This document shows, piece by piece, positions 7,128 through 15,587 of a DNA stretch of 64,000 nt. The translations under genes and the position numbers were made by a program. The stretch's first letter is position 1, and the number at the start of each line of letters is the position of its first letter. The DNA is taken from the NCBI RefSeq assembly GCF_003014555.1, contig NZ_PYGE01000007.1, positions 124,001 to 188,000 of the forward strand. Reading direction: 5' to 3'. Source of the stretch: Haloactinopolyspora alba (GTDB lineage: Bacteria; Actinomycetota; Actinomycetes; Jiangellales; Jiangellaceae). The notes under the pieces are model-generated. The model had not been told where the DNA came from. It was given only the letters and a program-made list of their open reading frames with translations, and searched no databases.

Positions 7128-8912
7128 TCAGGCGTGCCCGGTCGCGGGGCCGGGCATCTCGGCGATCAGATAGGCCGCCGTCACCAGCGGGATGTGGCTC
7201 AGCGCCTGCGGGAAGTTCCCCACCATCCGGCCGGTCCGCGGGTCGTACTCCTCCGCCAGCAGGCCCAGGTCGTTGCGCAGCGACAGGAGCCGTTCGAACA
7301 GCTCACGGGCGCGTTCCGGCCGCCCGGTCAGGTGCAGCGCCTCCACCATCCAGAACGAGCAGGCCAGGAACGCGCCCTCGTCGCCGGGCAGGCCGTCGAC
7401 GCCGTCGCCGCGGTAACGCAGCAGCAGGCCCGAGTCGACGGACAGCTCCCGCTCGACGGCGTCGACGGTGCCGATCACCCGCGGGTCGTCCGGGGGCAGG
7501 AACCCGACGATCGGGATCTGCAGGAGCGCGGCGTCCAGCGTCGGCTCACCGTAGGACTGGGTGAACGTCGACCGCTCGGAGTCGTAGCCGTACTTCGTGA
7601 CCTCCGACAGGATCGTGGCGCGCATCGCCCGCCACCGGTCGATGTCGCCGCGCATCTGGTTCTGCTGCAGGGTCTGCACCGCGCGGTCCGCGGCGACCCA
7701 GGCCATCACCTTCGAGTGCACGAAGTGCCGGCGAGGCCCGCGGACCTCCCACAGCCCTTCGTCCGGCTCCTGCCACGCCTTCTCGAGGTGCTCGAGCAGC
7801 TTCTCCTGCAGTGCCCACGCATGCTGCTCGAGGGGCAGGCCGTGCTGGCGGGCACGGGCGAGCGTGTCCAGCACCTCGCCGTACACGTCGATCTGCAGCT
7901 GTTCGGCGGCGGCGTTGCCGACCCGTACCGGGCTCGAGCCCTCGTAGCCGCCGAGCCAGTCCAGCTCGTACTCCGCCAGCCGTCGCTCGCCGGCGAGGCC
8001 GTACATGATCTGCAGCTCGCCGGGGTTGCCGCCGATGGCGCGCAGCAGCCAGTCGCGCCACTCGCGCGCCTCGTCGACGTAGCCGCTGCGGATCAGCGCG
8101 TCCAGCGTGAACGCGGAGTCGCGTAGCCAGCAGTACCGGTAGTCCCAGTTGCGCACGCCGCCGATGTCCTCCGGCAGCGAGGTGGTCGGCGCGGCGACGA
8201 TGCCCCCGGTGGGGGCGAAGGTGAGTGCCTTGAGCGTCAGCAGCGACCGGATCACCGCGTCGCGGTACGGCCCCTGGTAGGTGCACCGCGACGCCCACTC
8301 GTTCCAGAACGCCTCGGTCGTGTCGAGGGCGTGGCGGGGGTCGACCGGCGCCGCCGGCGGCTCGTGCGACGGCGACCAGGCGAGCACGAACGCGACTCTC
8401 TCGCCCTCGTTGACGATGAAGTCCGAATGGGTGGTCAGCGCCCGTCCGTACGTCGGGACGTCGCAGTGCAGGGCCACCGAGTCGGGACCGGCGACACCGA
8501 CGATCATCCCGTCCTTACGGTGCATCCACGGCACCGACCGCCCGTAGTCGAAGCGCAGCCGCAGCTCGCTGTGCATGGCCACGCGCCCGGAAATGCCCTC
8601 GACGATGCGCACCAGGTCGTGCTGGCCGCTGCTGGGCGGCATCAGGTCGGTGACCTTCACGCTGCCGTCCGGGGTGTCCCAGACGTGCTCGAGGATCAGC
8701 GTTTCGCCGCGGTACCAGCGGCGATCCGCCTGGCCGGCGCCGGTGGGCGCCATCCGCCAGTAGCCGTGCTTCTCGGTGCCGAGCAGGGCGGCGAAGCAGG
8801 CGGCGGAGTCGAAGCGCGGCAGGCAGAGCCAGTCGATGGTTCCGTCGCGGTCGACGAGCGCGGCGGTGTGCAGGTCGCCGATGATCCCGTGGTCCTCGAT
8901 CAGCCCAGTCAT
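7128..8912 (-). CDS. glycoside hydrolase family 15 protein (glucoamylase- or trehalase-like)
   Basis: A 594-residue cytoplasmic protein with an N-terminal beta-sandwich region beginning IEDHGIIGDLHTAALVDRDG and DWLCLPRFDS, then the (alpha/alpha)6 barrel with LPEDIGGVRNWDYRYCWLRD, a hallmark of bacterial GH15 enzymes. There is no signal peptide. In actinobacteria, members of this subgroup include trehalases, so intracellular trehalose or short glucan hydrolysis is plausible. The start ATG lies one base after the stop of the SURF1 gene (TGA-C-ATG), which suggests cotranscription. Confidence 0.9.
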   Translation of the reverse strand: MTGLIEDHGIIGDLHTAALVDRDGTIDWLCLPRFDSAACFAALLGTEKHGYWRMAPTGAGQADRRWYRGETLILEHVWDTPDGSVKVTDLMPPSSGQHDLVRIVEGISGRVAMHSELRLRFDYGRSVPWMHRKDGMIVGVAGPDSVALHCDVPTYGRALTTHSDFIVNEGERVAFVLAWSPSHEPPAAPVDPRHALDTTEAFWNEWASRCTYQGPYRDAVIRSLLTLKALTFAPTGGIVAAPTTSLPEDIGGVRNWDYRYCWLRDSAFTLDALIRSGYVDEAREWRDWLLRAIGGNPGELQIMYGLAGERRLAEYELDWLGGYEGSSPVRVGNAAAEQLQIDVYGEVLDTLARARQHGLPLEQHAWALQEKLLEHLEKAWQEPDEGLWEVRGPRRHFVHSKVMAWVAADRAVQTLQQNQMRGDIDRWRAMRATILSEVTKYGYDSERSTFTQSYGEPTLDAALLQIPIVGFLPPDDPRVIGTVDAVERELSVDSGLLLRYRGDGVDGLPGDEGAFLACSFWMVEALHLTGRPERARELFERLLSLRNDLGLLAEEYDPRTGRMVGNFPQALSHIPLVTAAYLIAEMPGPATGHA

Positions 8913-8913
8913 G

Positions 8914-9762
8914 TCACCTGTCTACCTGGTCGCGGCCTCCACCGTGTGCACGTGCGGCAGGTTCGCCGGCCGCGTGGTCGCCGGAGTCTTCCCCGGGTCC
9001 CGAGCTGTCGCCGTGGCCGGGCTCGGCCGCCGCCTCGGCGCGGCCGCGGGCCTCGGCGCGCACCAGTAGCACGTACCCGCTGACGCCGACGACGGCGAAC
9101 AGGAACCACTGCACCGCGTACGACAGGTGCGGCCCGGACTCGGTCTCCGGCGCCGGGATGGTGCGCAGCTCGCCGGAGCCGGCGGGATCCTGCGCGGTCC
9201 GCTCGATCCACGCGCCGTACAGCGGGTACGGCATCGTCTCGGCGATGCCCGCGATGTCGACGTAACGGATGTCCCCGCGTGCGGCGTCGCCGCCGGTACC
9301 CTGGCCCGTTTCGCTCGTCCGCGCCCGTCCGGTCACGGTGACCCGCCCCTCGGGAGGCGGCGGAATGGGCACTTCGTCGTCGCGGGTGCCTTCGGACGCG
9401 ACGTAACCGCGGTCGACCAGGACCGCGTTCCCGTCGTCGGTCACCAGCGGCGTCAGCGCGTGCACGCCGGGCACGCCGTTCACCGGACGCAGCCGCAGGA
9501 TCAGTGCGTTGTCGGTGTCGTAGCGTCCGGTGACCTGGACCGTGCGCCACTGGTCGTCGTCGGCGAGGGCGGCGCCGGGCGCGGCGAGCCGGTCGATCGG
9601 CACCGCGTCGTCGTCGACGTTCGCCTCGACGACGTCGTTGTGCGCGGTGCGCTGCTCGTTGCGGTCGAGCTGCCAGATCCCCAGCCGGACGCACACGAGC
9701 ACCAGGAGTATCCCGGCGATGGTGCGAACCAGCCACCGGCGGCTGGCCAGGAACCTGTACAC
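8914..9762 (-). CDS. SURF1 family protein (cytochrome oxidase assembly), copy A
   Basis: A 282-residue membrane protein. Residues 11-27 are the first helix (TIAGILLVLVCVRLGIWQL, where LGIWQ is a SURF1 hallmark), followed by an external domain with the conserved VLVDRGYV segment and a second helix (VQWFLFAVVGVSGYVLL) near residue 225. A charged Gly/Ala/His-rich tail follows. The start chosen is GTG-TAC at 9760-9762, matching the start of the paralogue at 24,264. SURF1 proteins help insert heme a into cytochrome c oxidase. The gene is divergent from moaA across 70 bases. Confidence 0.85.
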   Translation of the reverse strand: MYRFLASRRWLVRTIAGILLVLVCVRLGIWQLDRNEQRTAHNDVVEANVDDDAVPIDRLAAPGAALADDDQWRTVQVTGRYDTDNALILRLRPVNGVPGVHALTPLVTDDGNAVLVDRGYVASEGTRDDEVPIPPPPEGRVTVTGRARTSETGQGTGGDAARGDIRYVDIAGIAETMPYPLYGAWIERTAQDPAGSGELRTIPAPETESGPHLSYAVQWFLFAVVGVSGYVLLVRAEARGRAEAAAEPGHGDSSGPGEDSGDHAAGEPAARAHGGGRDQVDR

Positions 9763-9832
9763 GCTGCCGACCGTAGTCGCCGCGTCAGCACGCGTGCCGA
9801 CAGGGGTCGCAGAATGGTCGTAGGGTGGTGGT

Positions 9833-10822
9833 GTGTTGGTAGACCGGTTCGGGCGTATCGCCACTGACCTGCGTGTGTCTCTGACCGATCGGTGCAACCT
9901 GAGATGCACGTACTGCATGCCGGAGGAAGGGCTCGCCTGGCTGCCTCGCGAGTCGCTGCTCACCGACGACGAGGTCGTGCGGCTGGTGCGCATCGGTGTG
10001 GAGCGCCTCGGCATCCGCGAGGTCCGCTTCACCGGCGGCGAGCCGCTGCTGCGCCGGGGCCTGGTGGACATCGTCACCGAATGCGCCGCGCTGCGGCCAC
10101 GGCCGGAGCTGTCGTTGACCACCAACGCGGTCGGCCTCGCCCGCGTCGCCGAGACGCTGGCGACCGCCGGGCTCGACCGCGTCAACGGCTCGATCGACAC
10201 GCTGAGCCACGAGCGGTTCGAGACGATGACGCACCGGCGCCGCCTCGACGACGTGCTGGAAGGGCTGGCCGCGGCGCGTGCCGCCGGACTCGAGCCGGTG
10301 AAGATCAACGCGGTGCTGATGCGCGGCATCAACGACGACGAGGCGCCCGACCTGCTGACCTGGGCGCTGGAGCAGGGCTACGAGCTGCGCTTCATCGAGC
10401 AGATGCCGCTGGACGCCCAGCACGGGTGGGACCGGGCGGCCATGGTGACCGCGGACGAGATCCTGACCTCGCTGCGGACGAGGTACACGCTCAGCCCGAT
10501 CGGCGACGTCGAGCGCGGCAGCGCGCCGGCCGAGACGTGGCTGGTCGACGGCGGCCCGCAGCGGGTGGGTGTCATCGGGTCGGTGACCCGGCCGTTTTGT
10601 GGTTCGTGTGACCGGACCCGGCTCACCGCCGAGGGCGAGATCCGCAACTGCCTGTTCGCCCGGCACGAGTCCGACCTGCGGACGCCGCTGCGCGCCGGCG
10701 CGGACGACGCCGAGCTCGCGTCGCGCTGGGAGATGGCGATGGCCAGCAAAGCTGCTGGTCACGGCATCGACGACGAGGGTTTCCTGCAGCCGACGCGGCC
10801 GATGTCGGCGATCGGTGGCTGA
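9833..10822 (+). CDS. moaA: GTP 3',8-cyclase MoaA
   Basis: A 329-residue radical-SAM enzyme for the first step of molybdenum cofactor synthesis. The N-terminal cluster motif is DRCNLRCTYCMPE at residues 19-31, and FTGGEPLL follows. The second iron-sulfur cluster is formed by CGSCDRTRLTAEGEIRNC. The essential C-terminal glycine pair is present (AIGG at the end). One departure is RVNGSIDTL, where most MoaA proteins have a branched hydrophobic residue in place of the glycine. The GTG start has only a weak upstream purine run. No other cofactor gene is in the window. Confidence 0.95.
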   Translation: MLVDRFGRIATDLRVSLTDRCNLRCTYCMPEEGLAWLPRESLLTDDEVVRLVRIGVERLGIREVRFTGGEPLLRRGLVDIVTECAALRPRPELSLTTNAVGLARVAETLATAGLDRVNGSIDTLSHERFETMTHRRRLDDVLEGLAAARAAGLEPVKINAVLMRGINDDEAPDLLTWALEQGYELRFIEQMPLDAQHGWDRAAMVTADEILTSLRTRYTLSPIGDVERGSAPAETWLVDGGPQRVGVIGSVTRPFCGSCDRTRLTAEGEIRNCLFARHESDLRTPLRAGADDAELASRWEMAMASKAAGHGIDDEGFLQPTRPMSAIGG

Positions 10823-10840
10823 GCCGAGACGCACGTGAAT

Positions 10841-10960
10841 CGCCGGGCACCCACGGCGCCCGGCGAGAGATGACGACGTCGGGCAGCCACGGGGGAAGCC
10901 GCCCGACGTCGCCGGTACGCGTCGCACCGACGGGGGAATACGGAACGCGCGCGATGGGGA
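10841..10960 (-). ncRNA. candidate structured RNA or tandem terminator: hairpins with TTCCCCC loops
   Basis: Two strong stems lie between convergent moaA and the DUF3099 gene: 10841-10848 with 10858-10865, and 10875-10884 with 10901-10910 (ten perfect pairs). On the minus strand the second stem displays TTCCCCCGT in its loop, and TTCCCCCGT occurs again at 10950-10958 inside a GC-rich stretch that can form a weaker stem. C-rich loop pairs recall the actinobacterial 6C small RNA, but the loops have five rather than six cytosines and the locus differs. The simple alternative is a bidirectional terminator. Confidence 0.35.
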
Positions 10961-10996
10961 GTATTGCACGCGAGCAGACGTCTCCGGAAGAGCCTC

Positions 10997-11287
10997 CTAC
11001 TCATTGATTCGATCATCGCGGGTCCGTGCGGCAGGTAGCTCTGCGCGGGGTTTCGGCGGCACCGGAGACAGCTCGCCCGAGGCCGGACGGCGGGTCGCGT
11101 TCGCGACGACGACGGCGACGTAGGGCAGGACGACAGCCCCGACGATAAAGATCCAACGTAGCCATCCGTCGGTCACGACAGCCAGCGGCAGGCAGGCGAT
11201 GCGGATTCCCATCATGATCAGGTAGCGCCGCTGCCGCCCGGACACGTCGGTGCTGTTACCGGCGGCGGCCGTGGTGACCGAAGGCAC
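10997..11287 (-). CDS. DUF3099 membrane protein
   Basis: A 96-residue actinobacterial protein with the family core RQRRYLIMMGIRIACLPLAV and two membrane helices (about residues 28-42 and 49-66), the second with VVLPYVAVVVANA. The GTG start at 11285-11287 has GGAGGG eight bases upstream; a GTG at 11330-11332 is possible but has no spaced ribosome site. Function is unknown. The C-terminal tail is hydrophilic and proline-rich. Confidence 0.8.
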   Translation of the reverse strand: MPSVTTAAAGNSTDVSGRQRRYLIMMGIRIACLPLAVVTDGWLRWIFIVGAVVLPYVAVVVANATRRPASGELSPVPPKPRAELPAARTRDDRINE

Positions 11288-11404
11288 CGGATCGTCCCTC
11301 CGGTGTCGGCTCGGGCCGTTCGCACCGCTCACCTTCCAACCGTAGGCCAGAATCGCTGGAGTGAAACATCCGCAGTCCGGGTTTTGCGCGACGAAGGAGG
11401 AACC

Positions 11405-11614
11405 ATGAACCGCACTTATCGAGTGAGCGAGATCGTCGGCACGTCGACCGACAGCGTCGACGACGCGGTACGCAACGGCATCGGACGCGCCGCCCAGACG
11501 CTGCGGCACCTCGACTGGTTCGAGGTGACCGAGATCCGCGGACAGATCGTCGACGGCGAGGTCGAGCACTTCCAGGTCGGCATGAAGGTCGGTTTCCGCC
11601 TCGAAGACGCGTGA
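11405..11614 (+). CDS. dodecin family flavin-binding protein
   Basis: A 69-residue protein that matches dodecin over its full length: EIVGTSTDSVDDAVRNGI, TLRHLDWFEV with the flavin-stacking tryptophan, and a C-terminal GMKVGFRLE strand. Dodecins form hollow dodecamers that store or buffer flavins. The ATG has GAAGGAGG a few bases upstream, so the start is firm. The gene stands alone, divergent from the DUF3099 gene. Confidence 0.95.
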   Translation: MNRTYRVSEIVGTSTDSVDDAVRNGIGRAAQTLRHLDWFEVTEIRGQIVDGEVEHFQVGMKVGFRLEDA

Positions 11615-11617
11615 GGG

Positions 11618-11716
11618 GAGGTTGTGCCCGTGCGCGCTGTCCTCGCCCGCGGCTCGCTCGTTCCTCGCTCGCCGATGCCCGACCGAACCCTGGCCGTCGC
11701 AGGCGGGCGCAACCTC
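11618..11716. repeat. long-range inverted repeat enclosing CTCGCTCG direct repeats
   Basis: Thirteen bases at 11618-11630 pair with 11704-11716 with one mismatch. The 73-base loop contains two copies of CTCGCTCG separated by TTC. This fills most of the gap between the dodecin stop and fabG. It could terminate the dodecin transcript or be a degenerate intergenic repeat element; no coding capacity is seen. Confidence 0.4.
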
Positions 11717-11800
11717 TCCGGGTCTGTTGGAGGCAGCGGCGGGGCGACTGGCGGGATCCGGTAGCGTCGACGCGGTCCGCCTATGAGAGGAGCTGCGAAG

Positions 11801-12505
11801 GTGAGTCGCTCGGTTCTGGTGACCGGCGGAAACCGCGGCATCGGCCTGGCCATAGCCCGCTCGTTCGCCGAAGCAGGCGACGCCGTCACCGTCACCCATC
11901 GTGGCGGTGAGCCCCCTTCCGGGCTGTCCGGCGTGCGCTGCGACGTGACCGACATGAGCTCGGTCGAGTCGGCTTTCGACGAGGTCGAGTCCACCCAGGG
12001 GCCGGTGGAGGTGCTCGTCGCCAACGCCGGCATCACCCGCGACACGTTGTTGCTGCGCATGGGTGAGGACGAGTTCACCGACGTCGTCGACACCAACCTG
12101 ACCGGCGCGTTCCGGGTCGCCAAGCGCGCGGCCAAGGGGATGTTGCGTGCGCGTCGCGGGCGGGTGGTGTTCATCTCCAGCGTGGTGGGGTTGCTCGGCT
12201 CGCCCGGGCAGGTCAACTACGCCGCCAGCAAGGCCGGGCTCGTCGGCATGGCCCGTTCCATGGCTCGCGAGCTGGGCAGCCGCGGCATCACCGCGAACGT
12301 CGTCGCGCCGGGGTTCGTGGAGTCGGACATGACCGACGAACTGTCCGACGAGCGGCGCGAGCAGATCCTGGCGGAAGTGCCGCTGGGACGCTACGCCTCG
12401 GCCGACGAGGTGGCCCGGGTCGTGCGCTGGGTCGCCAGCGACGACGCGGCGTACGTGACCGGCGCGATCATCCCGGTCGACGGCGGTCTGGGCATGGGAC
12501 ATTGA
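11801..12505 (+). CDS. fabG: 3-oxoacyl-ACP reductase FabG
   Basis: A 234-residue short-chain dehydrogenase of fatty acid synthesis. The NADP motif is TGGNRGIG at residues 8-15, NAG follows at NAGITRD, the catalytic triad sits in SSVVGLLGSPGQVNYAASK (serine, tyrosine, lysine), and the end reads IPVDGGLGMGH. This is the mycobacterial MabA type. The GTG at 11801 is preceded by GAGGAG with an eight-base spacer, so it is preferred over an ATG six codons upstream that contains the ribosome site. It forms an operon with fabI, as in other actinobacteria. Confidence 0.95.
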   Translation: MSRSVLVTGGNRGIGLAIARSFAEAGDAVTVTHRGGEPPSGLSGVRCDVTDMSSVESAFDEVESTQGPVEVLVANAGITRDTLLLRMGEDEFTDVVDTNLTGAFRVAKRAAKGMLRARRGRVVFISSVVGLLGSPGQVNYAASKAGLVGMARSMARELGSRGITANVVAPGFVESDMTDELSDERREQILAEVPLGRYASADEVARVVRWVASDDAAYVTGAIIPVDGGLGMGH

Positions 12506-12531
12506 CGGACGAGAGCGCAGGAGAGCCGAAC

Positions 12532-13320
12532 ATGAGCGAGCCGACCGTACCGGGCGGGCGCATCCTCGAGGGCAAACGGATCCTGGTCACGGGCGTGCTG
12601 ACGGACTCGTCGTTCGCCTTTCACACAGCACGGCTCGCCCAGCTGGCCGGCGCCACCGTGGTGGTCACCGGGTTCGGCCGGATGAGCCTGGTCGAGCGGA
12701 TCGCGAAGCGGCTGCCGCACGAGGCGCCGGTGCTGGAGCTCGACGTCCAGGACGACACGCACCTGGACAGCCTGGCCGAGCGGGTCGGCGAGCATGTCGA
12801 CGGGCTCGACGGCGTCGTGCACTCGATCGCGTTCGCGCCGACCACCGCGCTCGGCGGGGCGTTCCTGGACACGACGTTCGACGACGTGTCGACGGCGATG
12901 CAGGTGTCGGCGTACTCGCTGAAGTCGCTCACGACGGCCACCCTGCCGTTGATGCCGTCGGGCGGTTCCGTCGTCGGGATGGACTTCGACGCCCAGGTGG
13001 CCTGGCCCGGCTACGACTGGATGGGTGTCGCGAAGGCCGGCCTGGAGGCGACGACGCGGTACCTGGCGAAGTACCTGGGGGAGCGGCATGTCCGGGTGAA
13101 CCTGGTGTCGGCCGGGCCGGTGAAGACGATGGCCGCCCGCTCGATCCCGGGGTTCGACCAGTTCGAGGGGGTCTGGGACGAGCGCGCCCCGCTGGGGTGG
13201 GACCTCGGCGACCCGGAGCCCGCCGCGCGCGGCGTCGTGGCGTTGCTGTCGGACTGGTTCCCCAAGACGACCGGCGAGATCGTCCACGTCGACGGCGGCG
13301 TGCACGCGATGGGTGCGTGA
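12532..13320 (+). CDS. fabI: enoyl-ACP reductase, InhA/FabI type
   Basis: A 262-residue NADH-dependent enzyme that completes each round of fatty acid elongation. The N-terminal LEGKRILVTGVLTDSSFAFH and LELDVQDDTHL match InhA closely. VVHSIAF holds the serine equivalent to the isoniazid-linked InhA position, and YDWMGVAKAGLE holds the catalytic tyrosine and lysine. The end is VDGGVHAMGA. The ATG at 12532 follows GGAGAG by six bases, so the TTG at 12502 that overlaps fabG is rejected. fabG and fabI are 26 bases apart. Confidence 0.95.
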   Translation: MSEPTVPGGRILEGKRILVTGVLTDSSFAFHTARLAQLAGATVVVTGFGRMSLVERIAKRLPHEAPVLELDVQDDTHLDSLAERVGEHVDGLDGVVHSIAFAPTTALGGAFLDTTFDDVSTAMQVSAYSLKSLTTATLPLMPSGGSVVGMDFDAQVAWPGYDWMGVAKAGLEATTRYLAKYLGERHVRVNLVSAGPVKTMAARSIPGFDQFEGVWDERAPLGWDLGDPEPAARGVVALLSDWFPKTTGEIVHVDGGVHAMGA

Positions 13321-13330
13321 GGCACCCTCT

Positions 13331-13390
13331 TCCCATGATCATCGGCACTTTCCCGGCCACACGGCCGGAAAGTGCCGATGATCATCGGGA
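13331..13390. terminator. long bidirectional palindrome between fabI and the polyprenyl synthase gene
   Basis: Arms at 13331-13358 and 13363-13390 pair almost completely, apart from one unpaired base in each arm, leaving a 4-base loop. The arm contains ATGATCATCGGCACTTTCC. The TGA of the leftward polyprenyl synthase gene (13382-13384) is inside the right arm. It would terminate both convergent genes. Confidence 0.85.
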
Positions 13391-14479
13391 GCGGTCGGTG
13401 GCGAGCTCGATCAGCCTGGCCAGCGCCGTGTGCCCGTCCGCGGTGACCTGCGCCGTGTCCAGCGCCGTGTACGCCTCCGCGACGAGCTCGGCCACCCGCG
13501 CCTCGACTCTGGCCAGCGCGTCGGTGCGCACCAGCACGTCGCACAGCCGCTCGATGCCGTCGGGGTCGAGAGCCGGGTCGCCGAGCAGGCGCTCGACCAG
13601 CTCCGTCTGCGCGGTATCGGCGCGTTCCAGCGCGTACGCGACCAGCACGGTCCGTTTGCCCTCGCGCAGGTCGTCGCCCGCGGGTTTACCGGTACGGTCC
13701 GGGTCGCCGAAGACGCCGAGGATGTCGTCACGCAGCTGGAACGCCTCGCCCAGCGCGGCACCGTAGCGGTGCAGCGGCGCCAGCGCGGCGTCGTCGGCGC
13801 CTGCCAGGCACGCGCCGATGGTCAGCGGATGCTCGACGGAGTAGCGCGCCGCCTTGTACCTGATCACGGTGCGGGCGCGCTCGGCCTGACCGTGCGGGCG
13901 GCTCGCGCCGCTGGCCTGCTCGAGAACGTCCAGGTACTGGCCGGAGCCGACCTCGGTGCGCATCCGGTTGAACACCGTGCGGGCACGGCGTAAGCCGGCC
14001 GCATCGACAGCCGCGGAGTCGAACAGCTCGTCGCTCCACCCGAGCAGCAGGTCACCCAGCAGGACGGCGGCCGCGGCGCCGAAGGCGTCCGGGGCGCCGC
14101 GCCACCCGTCGTCACGGTGCACCCCGGCGAAGCGCCGGTGTGCCGACGGTTCGCCGCGCCGCGTGTCGGAGCCGTCGATGACGTCGTCGTGCACCAGCGC
14201 GGAGGCCTGGAACAGCTCCAGCGCGGCCGCCGCGGTCAGCACCGCGTCGTCGTCCGGAGCGCCTCCGACCGCGCGCCAGCCCCAGTAGCAGAAGGTCGGG
14301 CGCAGCCGTTTGCCGCCGCGGAGCAGCCTGGCCCCGGTGTCGAGCAGGACCACCGCGTCGGCGCTCACCTGGTGCACCAGGGCGCGTTGCCGTTCGAGGA
14401 ACTGCTCGATGACACGGTCGACGCGCGGTCGGACGTCGTCCACCGGGTGCGTCGGCCGGGGAGAGGCGGCGGTATCCAC
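13382..14479 (-). CDS. polyprenyl diphosphate synthase (geranylgeranyl type likely)
   Basis: A 365-residue trans-prenyltransferase. The first Asp-rich motif is DDVIDGSDTRRG near residue 97, and the second is RDDILGVFGD near residue 246; both bind the magnesium-diphosphate groups. The small residue pattern before the first motif (ASALVHDDVID) suggests a medium-chain product such as C20, but chain length cannot be fixed. The start is a GTG at 14477-14479. It may supply menaquinone side chains or carotenoid precursors; a CrtI-like oxidoreductase lies 3 kb away but is not in the same operon. Confidence 0.9.
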   Translation of the reverse strand: MDTAASPRPTHPVDDVRPRVDRVIEQFLERQRALVHQVSADAVVLLDTGARLLRGGKRLRPTFCYWGWRAVGGAPDDDAVLTAAAALELFQASALVHDDVIDGSDTRRGEPSAHRRFAGVHRDDGWRGAPDAFGAAAAVLLGDLLLGWSDELFDSAAVDAAGLRRARTVFNRMRTEVGSGQYLDVLEQASGASRPHGQAERARTVIRYKAARYSVEHPLTIGACLAGADDAALAPLHRYGAALGEAFQLRDDILGVFGDPDRTGKPAGDDLREGKRTVLVAYALERADTAQTELVERLLGDPALDPDGIERLCDVLVRTDALARVEARVAELVAEAYTALDTAQVTADGHTALARLIELATDRSR

Positions 14480-14548
14480 GGTGGTCAGGCTAAGCGGTCC
14501 GGTCGGCGGCCGTCGTGCGCCCTCCGGGCCCTCCGGTGGCGGGACATC

Positions 14549-15547
14549 TCAGCCGGCTCCGAGCGCGGCGTCGATGTCGTCGAGGATCCGGTGCGCACCG
14601 CGGTATGTCGAGCTGCCCCAGACGTCGTAATCCGCATGGTGGACATCGCCGCGCTGCGCGGCGCCGAGGTTGCGCCAGAGCCCGGACGAGGTGATCTGGT
14701 CGCGGGCGCCGGTGTTGTCGTCGTTGGCCATGGTGAAGATCACGTCGGCGTCCGTGCGCGGGATCAGCTCGAGGCTGATCTCGATGAAGTCGCGGTCCGG
14801 ATCCGGTTCGAGGTGACCCTCCGGGCGGGCGAAGCCGACGTCGTCGACCACCTGTCCGGGGAATGACCGCGGCGTCTCGATCCGCAGCACGTCGGCGGCC
14901 TGCACGCGGACCAGCGAGACGGTGATCGCCGACGGGTCGCCGACGGACTCGCGGACCTGCCGCACGTGCTCGTCGTACTCGGCGACGATCTGGTCGGCTC
15001 GGTCGCCGGCGCGGAGCACCTCCGCGAGGTCGGTGAGGTGCGTGCGCCAGCTCTCGGTCCCGGCCCATTCCAGCGAGACGGTCGGCGCGATGCGGTCCAG
15101 GTCGTCGTAGGCCTCGGCGAAGCCGGCGACGTCGACGGAGAGGATCAGGTCCGGCTCGGCGGCCGCGAGCGCCTCGATGTCCGGCTCGCGGGTGCCGGCG
15201 ACGATCTCGAGCTCGTCGGCCGGGTAGTCGTCCGGCAGGAACGGCCCGAGGTCGGCGCCGTCGGCCTCGCCCGCTCCGGTCGCGACCGGGTCGAAGCCGA
15301 GGTTGACGAGCGCCGACAGGGTCGGCCGCCACAGCACGGCGATGCGCTGCGGGTCGTCGGGAACCTCGGTCTCGCCTTGTGCGTGCTGGACGGTGTGGGT
15401 GTCGTCCGGTGACGAATCCGCGGCGGAGTCGTCGCCGCATCCGGCGGCCACGGCGGCCGTCGTGACCAGGGCGAGCAGGCCGGCGACGCGCCGCCGGAAG
15501 GACAGGGGCACGGACAGCGGCACGGAGAGGGGCACGGACATCGGCAT
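14549..15547 (-). CDS. iron-siderophore ABC transporter substrate-binding lipoprotein
   Basis: A 332-residue lipoprotein of the FepB/FecB periplasmic-binding family. A signal with three copies of VPLS (residues 5-16), RRR and a hydrophobic core ends in VAAGC (cysteine 37). The mature part has RIAVLWRPTLSALVNLGFDP, the EPDLIL segment and DVIFTM typical of type III binding proteins. The start ATG has GAGG six bases upstream. It lies 40 bases downstream of the FhuF-like gene, so both are probably controlled by the IdeR box at 16,532. Cognate permease and ATPase genes are not in the window. Confidence 0.9.
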   Translation of the reverse strand: MPMSVPLSVPLSVPLSFRRRVAGLLALVTTAAVAAGCGDDSAADSSPDDTHTVQHAQGETEVPDDPQRIAVLWRPTLSALVNLGFDPVATGAGEADGADLGPFLPDDYPADELEIVAGTREPDIEALAAAEPDLILSVDVAGFAEAYDDLDRIAPTVSLEWAGTESWRTHLTDLAEVLRAGDRADQIVAEYDEHVRQVRESVGDPSAITVSLVRVQAADVLRIETPRSFPGQVVDDVGFARPEGHLEPDPDRDFIEISLELIPRTDADVIFTMANDDNTGARDQITSSGLWRNLGAAQRGDVHHADYDVWGSSTYRGAHRILDDIDAALGAG

Positions 15548-15587
15548 GGCGGACCTCACGGGCTCGTGCGGGCTCGGACGCGACGGA

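Noticed and set aside
9885-9930. Non-functional MoaA because of the RVNGSIDTL change
   Set aside because: Both iron-sulfur motifs and the terminal Gly-Gly are intact; a single Val-to-Gly change in a strand is not enough to call it broken.
10861-10960. Cyclic-di-AMP riboswitch on the plus strand, because ACGGGGGAA occurs twice
   Set aside because: The next plus-strand gene (dodecin) is more than 400 bases away with the DUF3099 gene in between on the other strand, and the flanking conserved parts of the riboswitch are not recognisable.
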